This document shows, one piece after another, positions 1-8,906 of a stretch of DNA of 64,000 nt. The notes beneath the pieces were generated by a model. The model was not told the origin of the DNA. It saw only the letters and a list, made by a program, of their open reading frames with translations, and made no database searches. The DNA is taken from assembly GCF_012272815.1 (NCBI RefSeq), contig NZ_JAAWWL010000002.1:62001-126000 (forward strand), in the 5' to 3' direction. Source of the stretch: Croceivirga thetidis (GTDB lineage: Bacteria > Bacteroidota > Bacteroidia > Flavobacteriales > Flavobacteriaceae). How positions within the stretch are numbered: the first letter of the stretch is position 1; each line of letters opens with the position of its first letter. A program made the position numbers and the translations under genes.

Positions 1-1628
1 TAGATGATAGTTCCGATGTTGCCCAAAATAATACCATTGAGGTTTCATTGAATACTACAGAAACCAACAATGAAATCTATGTTGGCAATGCTGTAGAATT
101 ATCCGTAACCTCAAATATTGAGAACATAAACGCTGTCCATTACTATTTGAATGGTGACCTAATAAATACTAGTTCTGATTACCCCTTTACCATTACGTGG
201 ATTCCAGAGAACTCTGGCAATATCCCTTTAAAGGCAAAAGTCTTTTATGGTGATACTGGTCGAGCAGTCGTAACTAATGTGAAGCGATTAATGGTGCAAG
301 AGTCAACAAGGGTCACTTCTGTTTTGACAAACCCAGAAAGTGTTGACCTGAATTTAGGTGAAACTGTAAAACTGAATGTCACGGTTAACCCAGAAAACGC
401 CACAAATAGACAAGTAATTTGGTCGAGTTCAGATGAAAGTATAGCTCAGGTAGACCAAAGCGGTACGGTCATAGCTGTGAAAGAGGGGAATGCAAACATA
501 ACCGCTACATCAGTAGATGGAGGTCATACAGCGCTTACCGAAGTAACCGTGATTAATTCCTTTATTTCTGTAACTGGAATAAATCTGGAATCATCCGAAG
601 TAGAATTATTTGAAGGTGAGACATTTCTATTATCGGCAGTTGTTAGTCCATCCAATGCAACAGATGCCAGCCTTACTTGGAATTCAGAAAATAACGAAGT
701 TGTAACTGTTGATTCCAGCGGACAGCTAAATGCCATTTCTGAAGGTACAACAGTCGTTACAGTAACAACTAATGACGGAGGTTATTCTGCGAGCGCAAAT
801 ATTTCGGTAAGAAAAATAGAAGTATCAGTATCAGGTATTGAGGTTCAACCTGAGACCATAGAATTGATTGTTGGGGAATCATTTGATATTACAGTTGAAG
901 TAATACCAAGTGATGCTTCAAACAAATCTGTTTTGTGGTTTTCCGAAGATAATTCAATAGCATCGGTAGACCAGAATGGTAGTGTTATGGCCAAGTCTGA
1001 AGGTGAAACACAAATTACCATTGAATCGGTCGATGGAGGATATACTGCTTTCGTTGTCGTAAACGTAACTGAGAATACCACCCAGTCGATTGCTTTGGAA
1101 GGAATTGAGTTAAACCCCAAAAGAGTTGCTCTAGAAGTAGGTCAAAAAGCAAAGTTATTTCCATTATTTTTTCCTTCAAATGCCACGAACCAAAAACTGT
1201 TTTGGGAAACAAGTAATCCTCTAATTGCAATGATAAGTGCCGACGGTGAAATAACTGGTGTATCAAATGGTAACACAAAGATTAGGGCAACGTCGGAAGA
1301 TGGAGGTTTTACTTCGGAGGCTAATATTGTGGTAATTACACCTGCTGGTACAAAGGAAGATTTAACTAGTCTTACAATTGTGCCAAATCCGGCTAGTGAA
1401 GTTCTTGAAATAAGTCTTAAGGATTTTGACAACGGAACAATCGCAATTAGAAGAATATCTTTTTTTCAAATTAACGGTAAAGAAGTCTTACGCCTTGATG
1501 GAAGATTTTTAGATATGAACAACACAAAATTAGAATTGGATATTTCAAGTTTAGCCCAGGGAAATTATGTAATATCAATTTTTACGCAACGACATGGTGT
1601 TATTTCTAAACGCCTAATTGTTAATTGA
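1..1628 (+). CDS. T9SS-secreted Big_2 repeat protein, 3' part (5' end outside window)
   Basis: The frame is open from the first base, and the first in-window initiator-like codon (TTG at 48) lies inside the protein, so this is a 3' fragment. The visible part starts with an Ig-like domain, followed by four bacterial Ig-like group 2 (Big_2) repeats. Each has the core pattern of 'W-S-S-x-x-x-x-A-x-V-D-x-x-G' and ends near 'T-S-x-D-G-G'. The last ~85 residues begin at 'IVPNPASEVLEISL' and end in 'SKRLIVN', a type A T9SS C-terminal sorting domain, so the product is predicted to cross the outer membrane and be anchored or released. The N-terminal domain, which would show any enzyme activity, is not visible. 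A strong bidirectional terminator follows at 1760-1791. The function is probably surface adhesion or polymer binding, by inference only. Confidence 0.85.
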   Translation, partial: DDSSDVAQNNTIEVSLNTTETNNEIYVGNAVELSVTSNIENINAVHYYLNGDLINTSSDYPFTITWIPENSGNIPLKAKVFYGDTGRAVVTNVKRLMVQESTRVTSVLTNPESVDLNLGETVKLNVTVNPENATNRQVIWSSSDESIAQVDQSGTVIAVKEGNANITATSVDGGHTALTEVTVINSFISVTGINLESSEVELFEGETFLLSAVVSPSNATDASLTWNSENNEVVTVDSSGQLNAISEGTTVVTVTTNDGGYSASANISVRKIEVSVSGIEVQPETIELIVGESFDITVEVIPSDASNKSVLWFSEDNSIASVDQNGSVMAKSEGETQITIESVDGGYTAFVVVNVTENTTQSIALEGIELNPKRVALEVGQKAKLFPLFFPSNATNQKLFWETSNPLIAMISADGEITGVSNGNTKIRATSEDGGFTSEANIVVITPAGTKEDLTSLTIVPNPASEVLEISLKDFDNGTIAIRRISFFQINGKEVLRLDGRFLDMNNTKLELDISSLAQGNYVISIFTQRHGVISKRLIVN

Positions 1629-1759
1629 AAAATTTTAAAGTCCTTTAAAGGTTGTTGTTTGACAAATAGCCGAAATCACGTATTATAAGAATTATTAAAA
1701 GGTTTAAAATCTAATATACTAGAAGTACACATCGCATCGATATTTTAAAACATCTGCAT

Positions 1760-1791
1760 AAAAAAATCCCGGGTATAACCCGGGATTTTTC
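1760..1791. terminator. Bidirectional rho-independent terminator
   Basis: Perfect stem AAATCCCGGGT / ACCCGGGATTT with an A-rich 5' flank and a T run, located between the convergent T9SS gene and the DUF2807 gene. It can serve both strands. Confidence 0.85.
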
Positions 1792-1851
1792 CGTTAAATG
1801 ATTGATGTGTTCCGATAAAATCGGAGTCGTTTTTTGATTGGTTAATAGGTT

Positions 1852-2574
1852 TTAATAGCTCGATATGTCTCCAGAACCTGAACTTTTAGTATCTATTTTT
1901 GTTGGATTACCCTTGTAGGTAATATCACCAGACCCAGAAACTCTTGCAACCAATTCCTTATTTGCAGTCACTTTAATATCTGCTGAACCTGAAACCTTGG
2001 CATTGACATAATCTGCTTCTAAATCGAAAGCTTTGATATCGCCAGAACCTGCAACCGATACTTCAAAGTTGTTGGCGCTTCCTTCTAAATCGATATCGCC
2101 CGACCCTGAAAGATTTGACTTCAGATTGTTCGCTTCTACTGTTAGTGAAACATCTCCAGAACCCGCAACAGATGCCTTGAAATTATCTGCTTTAAGTGTT
2201 GTTTTAGAGACGACGTCTCCTGATCCTGACAGACTTACTGCTTCAATTTGTTCAACTGGCACTGTTATTAGTATACCGGAGTTCCAATTAGATGGCTTTA
2301 GATTAACCCCTTTGGTTGTTTTGATAACTAATCTGCCATCTTTGACTTCAGTTTTTATGAATTCCAATAAATTGGATTCCCCTTTTAAGGTTAATTCGCC
2401 TTCATTTCCTGCAACAAGCTCTACATCGAACCAGCCTGCAGAACTTACGGCATTGTATTCCCCAACCGACCTTTCAATGGTAACCACATTGCCATTTCCT
2501 TTAACTCTTTTTCCCCATTGGGCACTAGCCGCAATGGTAATTAGTGCTAGACTTAGTGTCAATACTTTTTTCAT
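1852..2574 (-). CDS. Head-GIN domain (DUF2807) exported repeat protein
   Basis: 240-residue exported protein. Residues 1-18 form a Sec signal peptide ending in 'ASAQ'. The body matches the head-GIN/DUF2807 'putative auto-transporter adhesin' family of Bacteroidota, recognised by recurrent 'SGSGDI' or 'AGSGDI' turns spaced about 20 residues apart, at least seven of them. This pattern predicts a parallel beta-helix. It is the last gene of a minus-strand run behind an ECF sigma factor, a putative anti-sigma factor and a related repeat protein, which suggests envelope stress or surface regulation. The biochemical role of the family is not established. No sorting domain is present, so it is likely periplasmic or membrane-associated. 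Confidence 0.85.
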   Translation of the reverse strand: MKKVLTLSLALITIAASAQWGKRVKGNGNVVTIERSVGEYNAVSSAGWFDVELVAGNEGELTLKGESNLLEFIKTEVKDGRLVIKTTKGVNLKPSNWNSGILITVPVEQIEAVSLSGSGDVVSKTTLKADNFKASVAGSGDVSLTVEANNLKSNLSGSGDIDLEGSANNFEVSVAGSGDIKAFDLEADYVNAKVSGSADIKVTANKELVARVSGSGDITYKGNPTKIDTKSSGSGDISSY

Positions 2575-2597
2575 GATCTGTTCTTTAATTTGATTAT

Positions 2598-3692
2598 TTA
2601 GTTTTTATAAAAAGATATTCCTCCGTATTCGCTATTGATGTTGATAACGTTACCTGAATTTTGACTTCCTCTGTATCCTTTATAGTATTTGTCACTTGAT
2701 TTTTCTCGACTAATACTAATTTCGAAATCGTCTTTTCCGCTCACACCGGCATACTCTGTGCTTATTTCAAAATCAAAGTTATATCCAGAATCATAACCAA
2801 TTTTAATGCCTGTGTAGTCTGAATTGATATCAATATTACCTTCTAGCATTCGTGCAATTTTCACAGAGCCATAATCAGAGCGTATATTGAGATTGCCATT
2901 AACATCTCCTAATTTTACCCCTATATAGTCACCAACGCCGGTTACATTACCAACCTTACCGACTTCCATTGACCCATAATCAGAGGAGTAGTCTAAATTA
3001 CCCATTTCTTCTACTACTGCATTGGTGTAATCCGCTTTGATTACCAAATTACCAGCCTTTTCAATTGTAAAACCAGAATAATCAGCTACAATTTCAGCAC
3101 TATTTATGTATTCAAATGAACTTCTAGAGGTATAATCAAATCGCAGTTCATTATTTCTGCCGTGTAGTTCACCAATCTCCATCTTTCCGTAATCGCAATT
3201 GATTTTTGCATGTCCGTCGATGCGATCTAAGTAAATATTCCCATAATCGTTATTAAGATGAACACTGTTTTTAACGGGAAGTTTAATCGTGTAATTGACC
3301 TTTACATTAACACTATTTCGCTTGCCCCAGTTCCAGCCCCAATTTTTGTTTCTTTCACCAAATCGGGTAATTGCTGAGACCAAACTTGCAGAATTTTCAA
3401 AATCAACATCGATTTCATTTAGTCTATCTTGAACCTTATCCTCGCTGTTACCGTTGGTTTTAATATGGACTTCGATCATTACTTTGTCCTGGTCCCATGA
3501 AGTAATGTTAAGATTGCCATAGCTGTTTTTAACTTTGAATAAAGCATCTGAATTAACATTGAATTCCTTTTTAATGGTTTTCTCTTTGGTGTACTTTCCA
3601 CCCCATCCACCTGTTTCGAGCGGATTGGCTATTGCTACGATAGGCAGCAATAGAAGTATATATAGATATTTAAATAGTAAAGTTCGCATCAT
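2598..3692 (-). CDS. Exported DUF4097-like repeat protein
   Basis: 364 residues with a signal peptide ('LLLLPIVAIANP', residues ~12-23). The remainder contains repeated short strands built around 'DYG', 'DYT' and 'SDYGSxxxG' motifs about 20 residues apart, typical of DUF4097-type beta-helical adhesin-like proteins. It overlaps the upstream putative anti-sigma gene by 23 bp and is followed after 23 bp by the DUF2807 gene, so the genes are probably cotranscribed. The function is not known; the operon position suggests an envelope protein controlled by the adjacent ECF sigma factor. The family assignment rests on motif pattern only. Confidence 0.75.
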   Translation of the reverse strand: MMRTLLFKYLYILLLLPIVAIANPLETGGWGGKYTKEKTIKKEFNVNSDALFKVKNSYGNLNITSWDQDKVMIEVHIKTNGNSEDKVQDRLNEIDVDFENSASLVSAITRFGERNKNWGWNWGKRNSVNVKVNYTIKLPVKNSVHLNNDYGNIYLDRIDGHAKINCDYGKMEIGELHGRNNELRFDYTSRSSFEYINSAEIVADYSGFTIEKAGNLVIKADYTNAVVEEMGNLDYSSDYGSMEVGKVGNVTGVGDYIGVKLGDVNGNLNIRSDYGSVKIARMLEGNIDINSDYTGIKIGYDSGYNFDFEISTEYAGVSGKDDFEISISREKSSDKYYKGYRGSQNSGNVININSEYGGISFYKN

Positions 3693-4227
3693 CTTGTGGT
3701 TTTAAATTTTTAATAGTTTGGATATTGGCCAGTACTTCTTTCAACAAATCAATTCTAGTTTGAAAATTGATTATCATGGCATTAAGTAATAATTCTTTAT
3801 CGCCACCTTGTACCAAATTGGTCTCCAGTTTTTGATAATCAGCATCTAAAAGCTCCAATTGTGTAAGTGTGTCGTCTACTAACTTGGCAGTTTCTGGACT
3901 TCGTTCACTGCGTAATTCTTGAACTTGTTCTTCAATCAAACTCGCAAAGTAGAACTCGGTTTGTGAAACCTCAGGAGCAATTTCAACGACTTGTTCCTTA
4001 ATACTATCACTTCTGTTTAGTTGACTCAATCCTAAACCAAGCAGCAATACAATGGATGCTGCTATTGAAAGTGGTTTCCACCAATTTTTCTTTTTGGTCA
4101 ATGAAACAATTCCTTTTTGATTGTTCAATTTCTCAAGAAATCGATCTTGATGACCCATTGTTGGCTCTGCAGTATCAAACTCACCCTTGAACTGTAGAAA
4201 TAATTTATCTAATTCATCTTTCTTCAT
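3670..4227 (-). CDS. Membrane-anchored putative anti-sigma factor
   Basis: 185 residues. The N-terminal ~45 residues are cytoplasmic and charged. One transmembrane helix ('PLSIAASIVLLLGLGL', ~residues 51-66) is followed by a periplasmic helical region rich in Glu, Leu and Gln. This topology, together with its position 5 bp downstream of an ECF sigma gene, is the usual arrangement of sigma/anti-sigma pairs. No zinc-binding anti-sigma motif (HxxxCxxC) is visible, so it would belong to the non-ZAS class. The role is inferred from topology and context. Confidence 0.7.
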   Translation of the reverse strand: MKKDELDKLFLQFKGEFDTAEPTMGHQDRFLEKLNNQKGIVSLTKKKNWWKPLSIAASIVLLLGLGLSQLNRSDSIKEQVVEIAPEVSQTEFYFASLIEEQVQELRSERSPETAKLVDDTLTQLELLDADYQKLETNLVQGGDKELLLNAMIINFQTRIDLLKEVLANIQTIKNLKPQDDANFTI

Positions 4228-4232
4228 AACAA

Positions 4233-4790
4233 TCAGGCATTAATGGTGATTTTTTTTCTCAGGCTATCTTTTGCCCTTGAAATCATAGTTCTGCAATTGG
4301 CATAACTAATGTTCATAATTTCACTTATCTCTTCATAATCATACCCTTCGACCAAATGTAAGGTCAAAGAAACTCTGTAATTGTCCTTTAAGTTGTTCAT
4401 GGCCTCCATCACTTTTTGAGCCTTCAGTTCCGTTTGACCATGGTCTACAGGAGCAACTTCATCATTATCTTCGACCTTATACAATACTCCATCCAACTCA
4501 ACAGCGTGACTTTTCTGCTGTTTCCTGTAATGGTAAATACTGTTATTTATCACAATTTTCTTTAGCCATGCCCCGAAGGTTACATCGCCTTTAAACGTAT
4601 GCAGCTTCGTAAACGCGTTCAAAAACGATTCCTGCATTACATCTTCGGCTTCGGCAGTGTGCTTTACAATTCTCAAAGCTGTATTGTACATGGCTTTGTA
4701 ATACTGATTGTAAATTTTCATTTGCGCACTCTGATTGCCTTCACGACACCCTTGCAATAATTGGTCAGTATGTTCATTTTGGTGGCTCAA
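4233..4790 (-). CDS. ECF-type RNA polymerase sigma factor
   Basis: 185 residues, normal for the family. Region 2 spans ~residues 25-95, with a core 'EDVMQESFLNAF' helix and 'FGAWLKKIVINNSIYHYR' as the -10 recognition helix. Region 4 lies at ~130-180 ('YEEISEIMNISYANCRTMISRAKDSL', helix-turn-helix). It heads a minus-strand operon with a putative anti-sigma factor and two exported repeat proteins, and is divergent from lon. It probably directs transcription of its own operon and other envelope genes; the signal is unknown. Confidence 0.92.
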   Translation of the reverse strand: MSHQNEHTDQLLQGCREGNQSAQMKIYNQYYKAMYNTALRIVKHTAEAEDVMQESFLNAFTKLHTFKGDVTFGAWLKKIVINNSIYHYRKQQKSHAVELDGVLYKVEDNDEVAPVDHGQTELKAQKVMEAMNNLKDNYRVSLTLHLVEGYDYEEISEIMNISYANCRTMISRAKDSLRKKITINA

Positions 4791-4990
4791 AAAATGAATG
4801 GTTTGACTTAGAGATGTATCTAAATTCTATTTGTTACAGTTTTCTCTAAAAAAATAATCATTTGCTGGCATAACAATTGCTTTATGGGGATAAGAAAAGG
4901 TTTGTTTTGTTGCCGTATGCCTCTTTTATTGGCCTTTTTGCAGTTCGAGAAAAAATTTAAATGGATTTTTTTTCATGTACTGGTGACATA

Positions 4991-7459
4991 ATGACCGAAT
5001 TTGATCATATGAAAGATTTGAAAATAGGAGATTTTGACAGTTTGTCGTTACAGGGAATAGAGCAGGATGCAGAATTGATTCCGTTGTTGACTCCAGAGGA
5101 TGAAGAGGAAATGAATCGTGAGATACTGCCTGAAACTTTGCCCATATTACCACTAAGAAATACGGTATTGTTTCCAGGGGTCGTGATTCCCATTACTGCC
5201 GGTAGGGATAAATCAATCAATCTGATAAAAGACGCGAATAACGGATCTAAGGTAATAGGTGTTGTATCACAAAAAGATGAAAGTATTGAAAACCCTGAGG
5301 TAAAGGATATCAATACTTTAGGTACGGTTGCAAGAATATTGAGGGTTTTACAAATGCCCGATGGCAATACTACGGTTATCATTCAGGGAAAAAAGAGATT
5401 TGAAATTGCAGAGGTTATCACCAAAGAACCTTACATGACAGCCACTATTCGAGAAGCTAAAGAAGAAAGACCCTTAAACGATGACTCCGAATTTTTAGCA
5501 ATTATTGAATCCATAAAAGATTTGGCCTTCAGAATTATTCGTGATAATCCGAGCATCCCCAGTGAAGCTTCTTTTGCGATTAAAAATATTCAGAGCAATA
5601 GTTTCTTGATAAATTTTGTTTCCTCGAATCTGAATTTAGAGGTAGCTGAAAAACAAAAATTATTGGAGATTCCCAATCTGCAAGAAAGGGCATTGGCAAC
5701 TTTAAAGTACATGAACGTTGAATTACAGCGATTGGAATTGAAAAATGACATTCAATCCAAGGTTCGCAGTGATATGGATCAACAACAACGTGAGTACTTT
5801 CTACATCAACAAATGAAGACCATTCAAGAAGAATTGGGCGGTCTTTCTTATGAGGAAGAGGTAGATGAGATGGCTGAAAAGGCCAAAAAGAAAAAGTGGA
5901 GTACAAAGGTTAAGGAACATTTCGAAAAAGAATTGGCTAAAATGCAACGTATGAACCCTCAAGTTGCAGAATACTCAATTCAAAGAAATTATTTGGATTT
6001 ATTCTTGGATTTACCTTGGAACCACTTTTCAAAAGATAAATTTGACTTAAAACGAGCGCAAAAGATTTTAGATCGAGATCATTATGGGCTAGAGGATGTC
6101 AAGAGAAGAATAATAGAGTATCTAGCGGTTTTGAAGCTTAGAAACGACATGAAATCCCCCATTTTATGTCTATATGGACCTCCAGGTGTAGGAAAAACTT
6201 CCTTGGGGAAATCAGTTGCTGAAGCTTTAGGCCGTGAATACGTACGTATGAGCCTAGGTGGTCTTCGAGACGAAGCTGAAATTCGTGGGCATCGAAAAAC
6301 TTACATTGGAGCGATGCCTGGTAGAATTGTTCAAAGTATCAAGAAAGCTGGCACATCAAACCCAGTTTTTATCTTGGACGAAATTGATAAATTGAGCAAT
6401 AGTCACCAAGGTGATCCATCTTCTGCGATGTTAGAAGTTCTTGATCCAGAGCAGAATGGTGAATTTTATGATAATTTCCTAGAAATGGGTTATGACTTGT
6501 CGAAGGTAATGTTCATTGCAACTGCAAATAACCTTGGCAGTATACAACCGGCATTACGGGATCGTATGGAAATCATTAATGTTACTGGTTATACAATTGA
6601 GGAAAAAGTTGAGATTGCCAAAAAACATCTGTTACCCAAACAGCTGAAAGAGCATGGATTGACAGCTAAAGATTTGAAAATCGGAAAGACGCAATTAGAA
6701 AAGATAGTTGAAGGGTATACCCGTGAGTCCGGAGTCCGTACGTTGGAGAAACAATTGGCAAAAATGGTCCGTTATGCCGCTAAAAATATTGCTACTGAAG
6801 AGGAATATGATATAAAAGTTTCGAACGAAGTTATAGAAGAGGTCTTGGGACCACCTCGCCTTGAGCGAGATAAATACGAAAACAACGAAGTCGCAGGCGT
6901 CGTTACTGGTTTGGCATGGACCAGCGTTGGTGGAGATATATTATTCATTGAATCCATTCTTTCAAAAGGTAAGGGTACCCTTAACATTACAGGTAACCTA
7001 GGTAAGGTAATGAAAGAATCCGCTACCATTGCCATGGAATATATCAAATCAAATGCGGAAGAGTTTGGAATCAACCCTGAAGTTTTCGAGAAATATAACG
7101 TTCATATTCATGTGCCAGAAGGAGCTACACCGAAGGATGGGCCAAGTGCAGGAATAACAATGTTGACCTCGTTGGTTTCATTATTTACGCAACGCAAGGT
7201 TAAAAAGAGCTTGGCAATGACCGGTGAAATAACCTTGAGAGGGAAGGTGCTACCTGTAGGTGGAATAAAGGAGAAAATTTTGGCTGCAAAACGCGCTAGG
7301 ATTAAAGAAATTATTTTGTCTGAAGACAATCGAAAAGACATAAAAGAAATTAAGGAAGACTATCTGAAAGGTCTTACTTTTCATTTTGTAACTGAAATGA
7401 GTGAAGTTGTAGAATTGGCCGTTACAAAACAAAAAGTGAAAAACGCGAAAAAACTATAA
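4991..7459 (+). CDS. lon: Lon, ATP-dependent serine protease La
   Basis: Cytoplasmic hexameric AAA+ protease that degrades damaged and regulatory proteins. The LonN domain covers ~residues 45-250 ('[18 protein letters not shown]'). The ATPase Walker A 'GPPGVGKTS' begins at ~396 and Walker B is 'VFILDEIDK'. The catalytic Ser719 lies in '[11 protein letters not shown]', with the partner lysine about 40 residues later. The open frame extends upstream to an ATG at 4961; I chose the ATG at 4991 because family members start close to the 'SLSLQ' segment, and the ATG at 5009 is also possible. It is transcribed alone, divergent from the ECF sigma gene. No clear promoter was recognised in the gap. Confidence 0.97.
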   Translation: MTEFDHMKDLKIGDFDSLSLQGIEQDAELIPLLTPEDEEEMNREILPETLPILPLRNTVLFPGVVIPITAGRDKSINLIKDANNGSKVIGVVSQKDESIENPEVKDINTLGTVARILRVLQMPDGNTTVIIQGKKRFEIAEVITKEPYMTATIREAKEERPLNDDSEFLAIIESIKDLAFRIIRDNPSIPSEASFAIKNIQSNSFLINFVSSNLNLEVAEKQKLLEIPNLQERALATLKYMNVELQRLELKNDIQSKVRSDMDQQQREYFLHQQMKTIQEELGGLSYEEEVDEMAEKAKKKKWSTKVKEHFEKELAKMQRMNPQVAEYSIQRNYLDLFLDLPWNHFSKDKFDLKRAQKILDRDHYGLEDVKRRIIEYLAVLKLRNDMKSPILCLYGPPGVGKTSLGKSVAEALGREYVRMSLGGLRDEAEIRGHRKTYIGAMPGRIVQSIKKAGTSNPVFILDEIDKLSNSHQGDPSSAMLEVLDPEQNGEFYDNFLEMGYDLSKVMFIATANNLGSIQPALRDRMEIINVTGYTIEEKVEIAKKHLLPKQLKEHGLTAKDLKIGKTQLEKIVEGYTRESGVRTLEKQLAKMVRYAAKNIATEEEYDIKVSNEVIEEVLGPPRLERDKYENNEVAGVVTGLAWTSVGGDILFIESILSKGKGTLNITGNLGKVMKESATIAMEYIKSNAEEFGINPEVFEKYNVHIHVPEGATPKDGPSAGITMLTSLVSLFTQRKVKKSLAMTGEITLRGKVLPVGGIKEKILAAKRARIKEIILSEDNRKDIKEIKEDYLKGLTFHFVTEMSEVVELAVTKQKVKNAKKL

Positions 7460-7498
7460 TCGATAAAAAACGAGGTTAGAATCAAGAAACCGAAATAA

Positions 7499-7525
7499 TT
7501 GTAGGGATGTATTGATTTATTTTTG
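7499..7525 (+). promoter_or_regulatory. Candidate promoter of cmk, possibly leaderless
   Basis: TATTTTTG at 7518-7525 fits the Bacteroidota -7 consensus TAnnTTTG, with TTG 16 bp upstream at 7499-7501. The cmk ATG is only 5 bp downstream of the element, so the transcript would have almost no leader. Confidence 0.45.
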
Positions 7526-7530
7526 TCACA

Positions 7531-8220
7531 ATGAAAAAGGTTACCATAGCTCTTGACGGTTTTTCTTCAACAGGTAAAAGTACTGTTGCCAAACGTTTAG
7601 CACGTGAATTGGGTTATGTTTATGTGGATACCGGTGCAATGTACCGAGCGGTAACTTTATATGCTTTAAGGAAAGGCTATATTGGTGAAACGGAAAAAAA
7701 TGTGAAAGCGTTGATTGATGATTTACCTCAATTAAAGCTTTCGTTTCAGGTTAATTTTGACAGTAACCAATCAGAGATTCACTTGAATGGTGAAAATGTA
7801 GAAGGAGAAATAAGGAATCTGAGAGTTTCAAATAAGGTAAGCAAGATAGCCGCAATTCAAGAAGTTCGACAAAAATTGGTTGAACAACAGCAAAAAATGG
7901 GACTTGAAAAAGGAATTGTCATGGATGGTCGTGATATTGGAACCGTTGTTTTTCCAGAAGCTGAACTTAAGGTTTTTATGACTGCCTCTCCAGAACATCG
8001 GGCTCAAAGGCGATACAAGGAACTATTGGAAAGAGGTGAAGATATAACTTACGAGGCGGTTCTTAAGAACGTGCAAGAGCGCGATTACATTGACTCTAAC
8101 CGCGAAATTTCACCTTTGCGAAAAGCTGAGGATGCTATTGAGTTTGATAATAGTAACCTCAGTTTAGAGGAGCAATTTCAGGCAATCTACAAGTTAGCCT
8201 TAGAAAAAATTGAAGCATAA
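7531..8220 (+). CDS. cmk: Cytidylate (CMP/dCMP) kinase
   Basis: 229 residues, the usual size. It phosphorylates CMP and dCMP with ATP in pyrimidine nucleotide metabolism. The N-terminal P-loop 'GFSSTGKST' starts at about residue 10, followed by 'VDTGAMYRAVT'. The CMP-binding insert and 'GIVMDGRDIGTVVFPEAELKVFMTAS' identify the family clearly. The lid region 'ERDYIDSNREISPLRKAEDA' is intact. It is transcribed after lon but separated by 71 bp and a candidate promoter of its own. A terminator overlaps the stop region. Confidence 0.97.
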   Translation: MKKVTIALDGFSSTGKSTVAKRLARELGYVYVDTGAMYRAVTLYALRKGYIGETEKNVKALIDDLPQLKLSFQVNFDSNQSEIHLNGENVEGEIRNLRVSNKVSKIAAIQEVRQKLVEQQQKMGLEKGIVMDGRDIGTVVFPEAELKVFMTASPEHRAQRRYKELLERGEDITYEAVLKNVQERDYIDSNREISPLRKAEDAIEFDNSNLSLEEQFQAIYKLALEKIEA

Positions 8221-8222
8221 AA

Positions 8223-8243
8223 AAACGCCTTGAAAAGGCGTTT
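8223..8243. terminator. Bidirectional terminator between cmk and the LysM gene
   Basis: Perfect 9-bp stem AAACGCCTT / AAGGCGTTT with a GAA loop, immediately after the cmk stop codon and 20 bp from the convergent LysM gene. Confidence 0.85.
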
Positions 8244-8262
8244 AAATTGAGTAGTGTTTTCC

Positions 8263-8643
8263 TTATAAGTTTGGAATTACCAAGACTTGGTCAGGATGAA
8301 TAATATCCGGATTCTTTAATTGATCTGTGTTGGCTTCAAAAATTTTATTGTACTTCATTGCGTCACCGTAGTAGTGTTTTGCAATTAAGCTCAATGACTC
8401 TCCGCTTTTTACTGTATGACGATGGTATACTGATTCATCTGCTACAGATATGTTCGCTTTTATATCAGAAGGGCTTTCACCGCCTACTTCTTTGATTCTA
8501 TCCCAAATGGCATTTTTTACGTAAGGAGTAGCAGCTTCACCTTTTACTTTCAAGACCCCTCCTTCTTCAGAAACATCTCCTCCTTGAATTCCTAATTCTT
8601 GGCCTAGGTCTAATACTGATTGATATTTTGCTTTTACGCTCAT
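8263..8643 (-). CDS. LysM domain protein (BON-LysM, Kbp/YgaU-like)
   Basis: 126 residues without a signal peptide. Residues ~1-68 resemble a short BON-type domain ('GGVLKVKGEAATPYVKNAIWDRIKEVGG'). Residues ~75-124 are a LysM domain ('HTVKSGESLSLIAKHYYGD ... NPDIIHPDQVLVIP'). This order and size match Kbp/YgaU, a cytoplasmic potassium-binding protein in E. coli, although many Bacteroidota homologues are simply annotated as peptidoglycan-binding. Absence of an export signal favours the cytoplasmic Kbp-like role. Monocistronic and convergent with cmk. Confidence 0.88.
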   Translation of the reverse strand: MSVKAKYQSVLDLGQELGIQGGDVSEEGGVLKVKGEAATPYVKNAIWDRIKEVGGESPSDIKANISVADESVYHRHTVKSGESLSLIAKHYYGDAMKYNKIFEANTDQLKNPDIIHPDQVLVIPNL

Positions 8644-8761
8644 AGTGTTCTTTAAATTTATAGGTTACACAATTGTTAGACACAAGTATAGCTATAAAAG
8701 TCACAATTAGGATTAAAAATTCATTAATTGTTAAAGCAACTTACTTTTGTTTCCTTATTAG

Positions 8762-8792
8762 TTTGTGAATCAGGCAATTTAACGTACTTTTG
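8762..8792 (+). promoter_or_regulatory. Promoter of rpsA
   Basis: TTTG (8762-8765), 19-bp spacer, TACTTTTG (8785-8792): an exact match to the Bacteroidota primary sigma consensus TTTG-N17-23-TAnnTTTG. The start site would be near 8798, giving a leader of ~110 nt. A second TACTTTTG at 8742-8749 lacks a well-spaced -33 element. Confidence 0.7.
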
Positions 8793-8906
8793 CACTCCTT
8801 TTTTAGCGCATTCAAGAGAATAAAGGGAAAACTAAAAAAGTAAAATCACTTCTACATTAAGCGCTTAACTCTTGTAAAGATGTAGGATACAAATATTAAT
8901 CAGCGC

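Noticed and set aside
2033-2593. 186-codon plus-strand frame opposite the DUF2807 gene
   Set aside because: It is the antisense of the SGSGD repeat codons; the minus-strand gene has a signal peptide and family motifs.
4961-4990. N-terminal extension of Lon from the ATG at 4961
   Set aside because: The first ten codons are not typical of the family, and the ATGs at 4991 or 5009 fit the usual start better.
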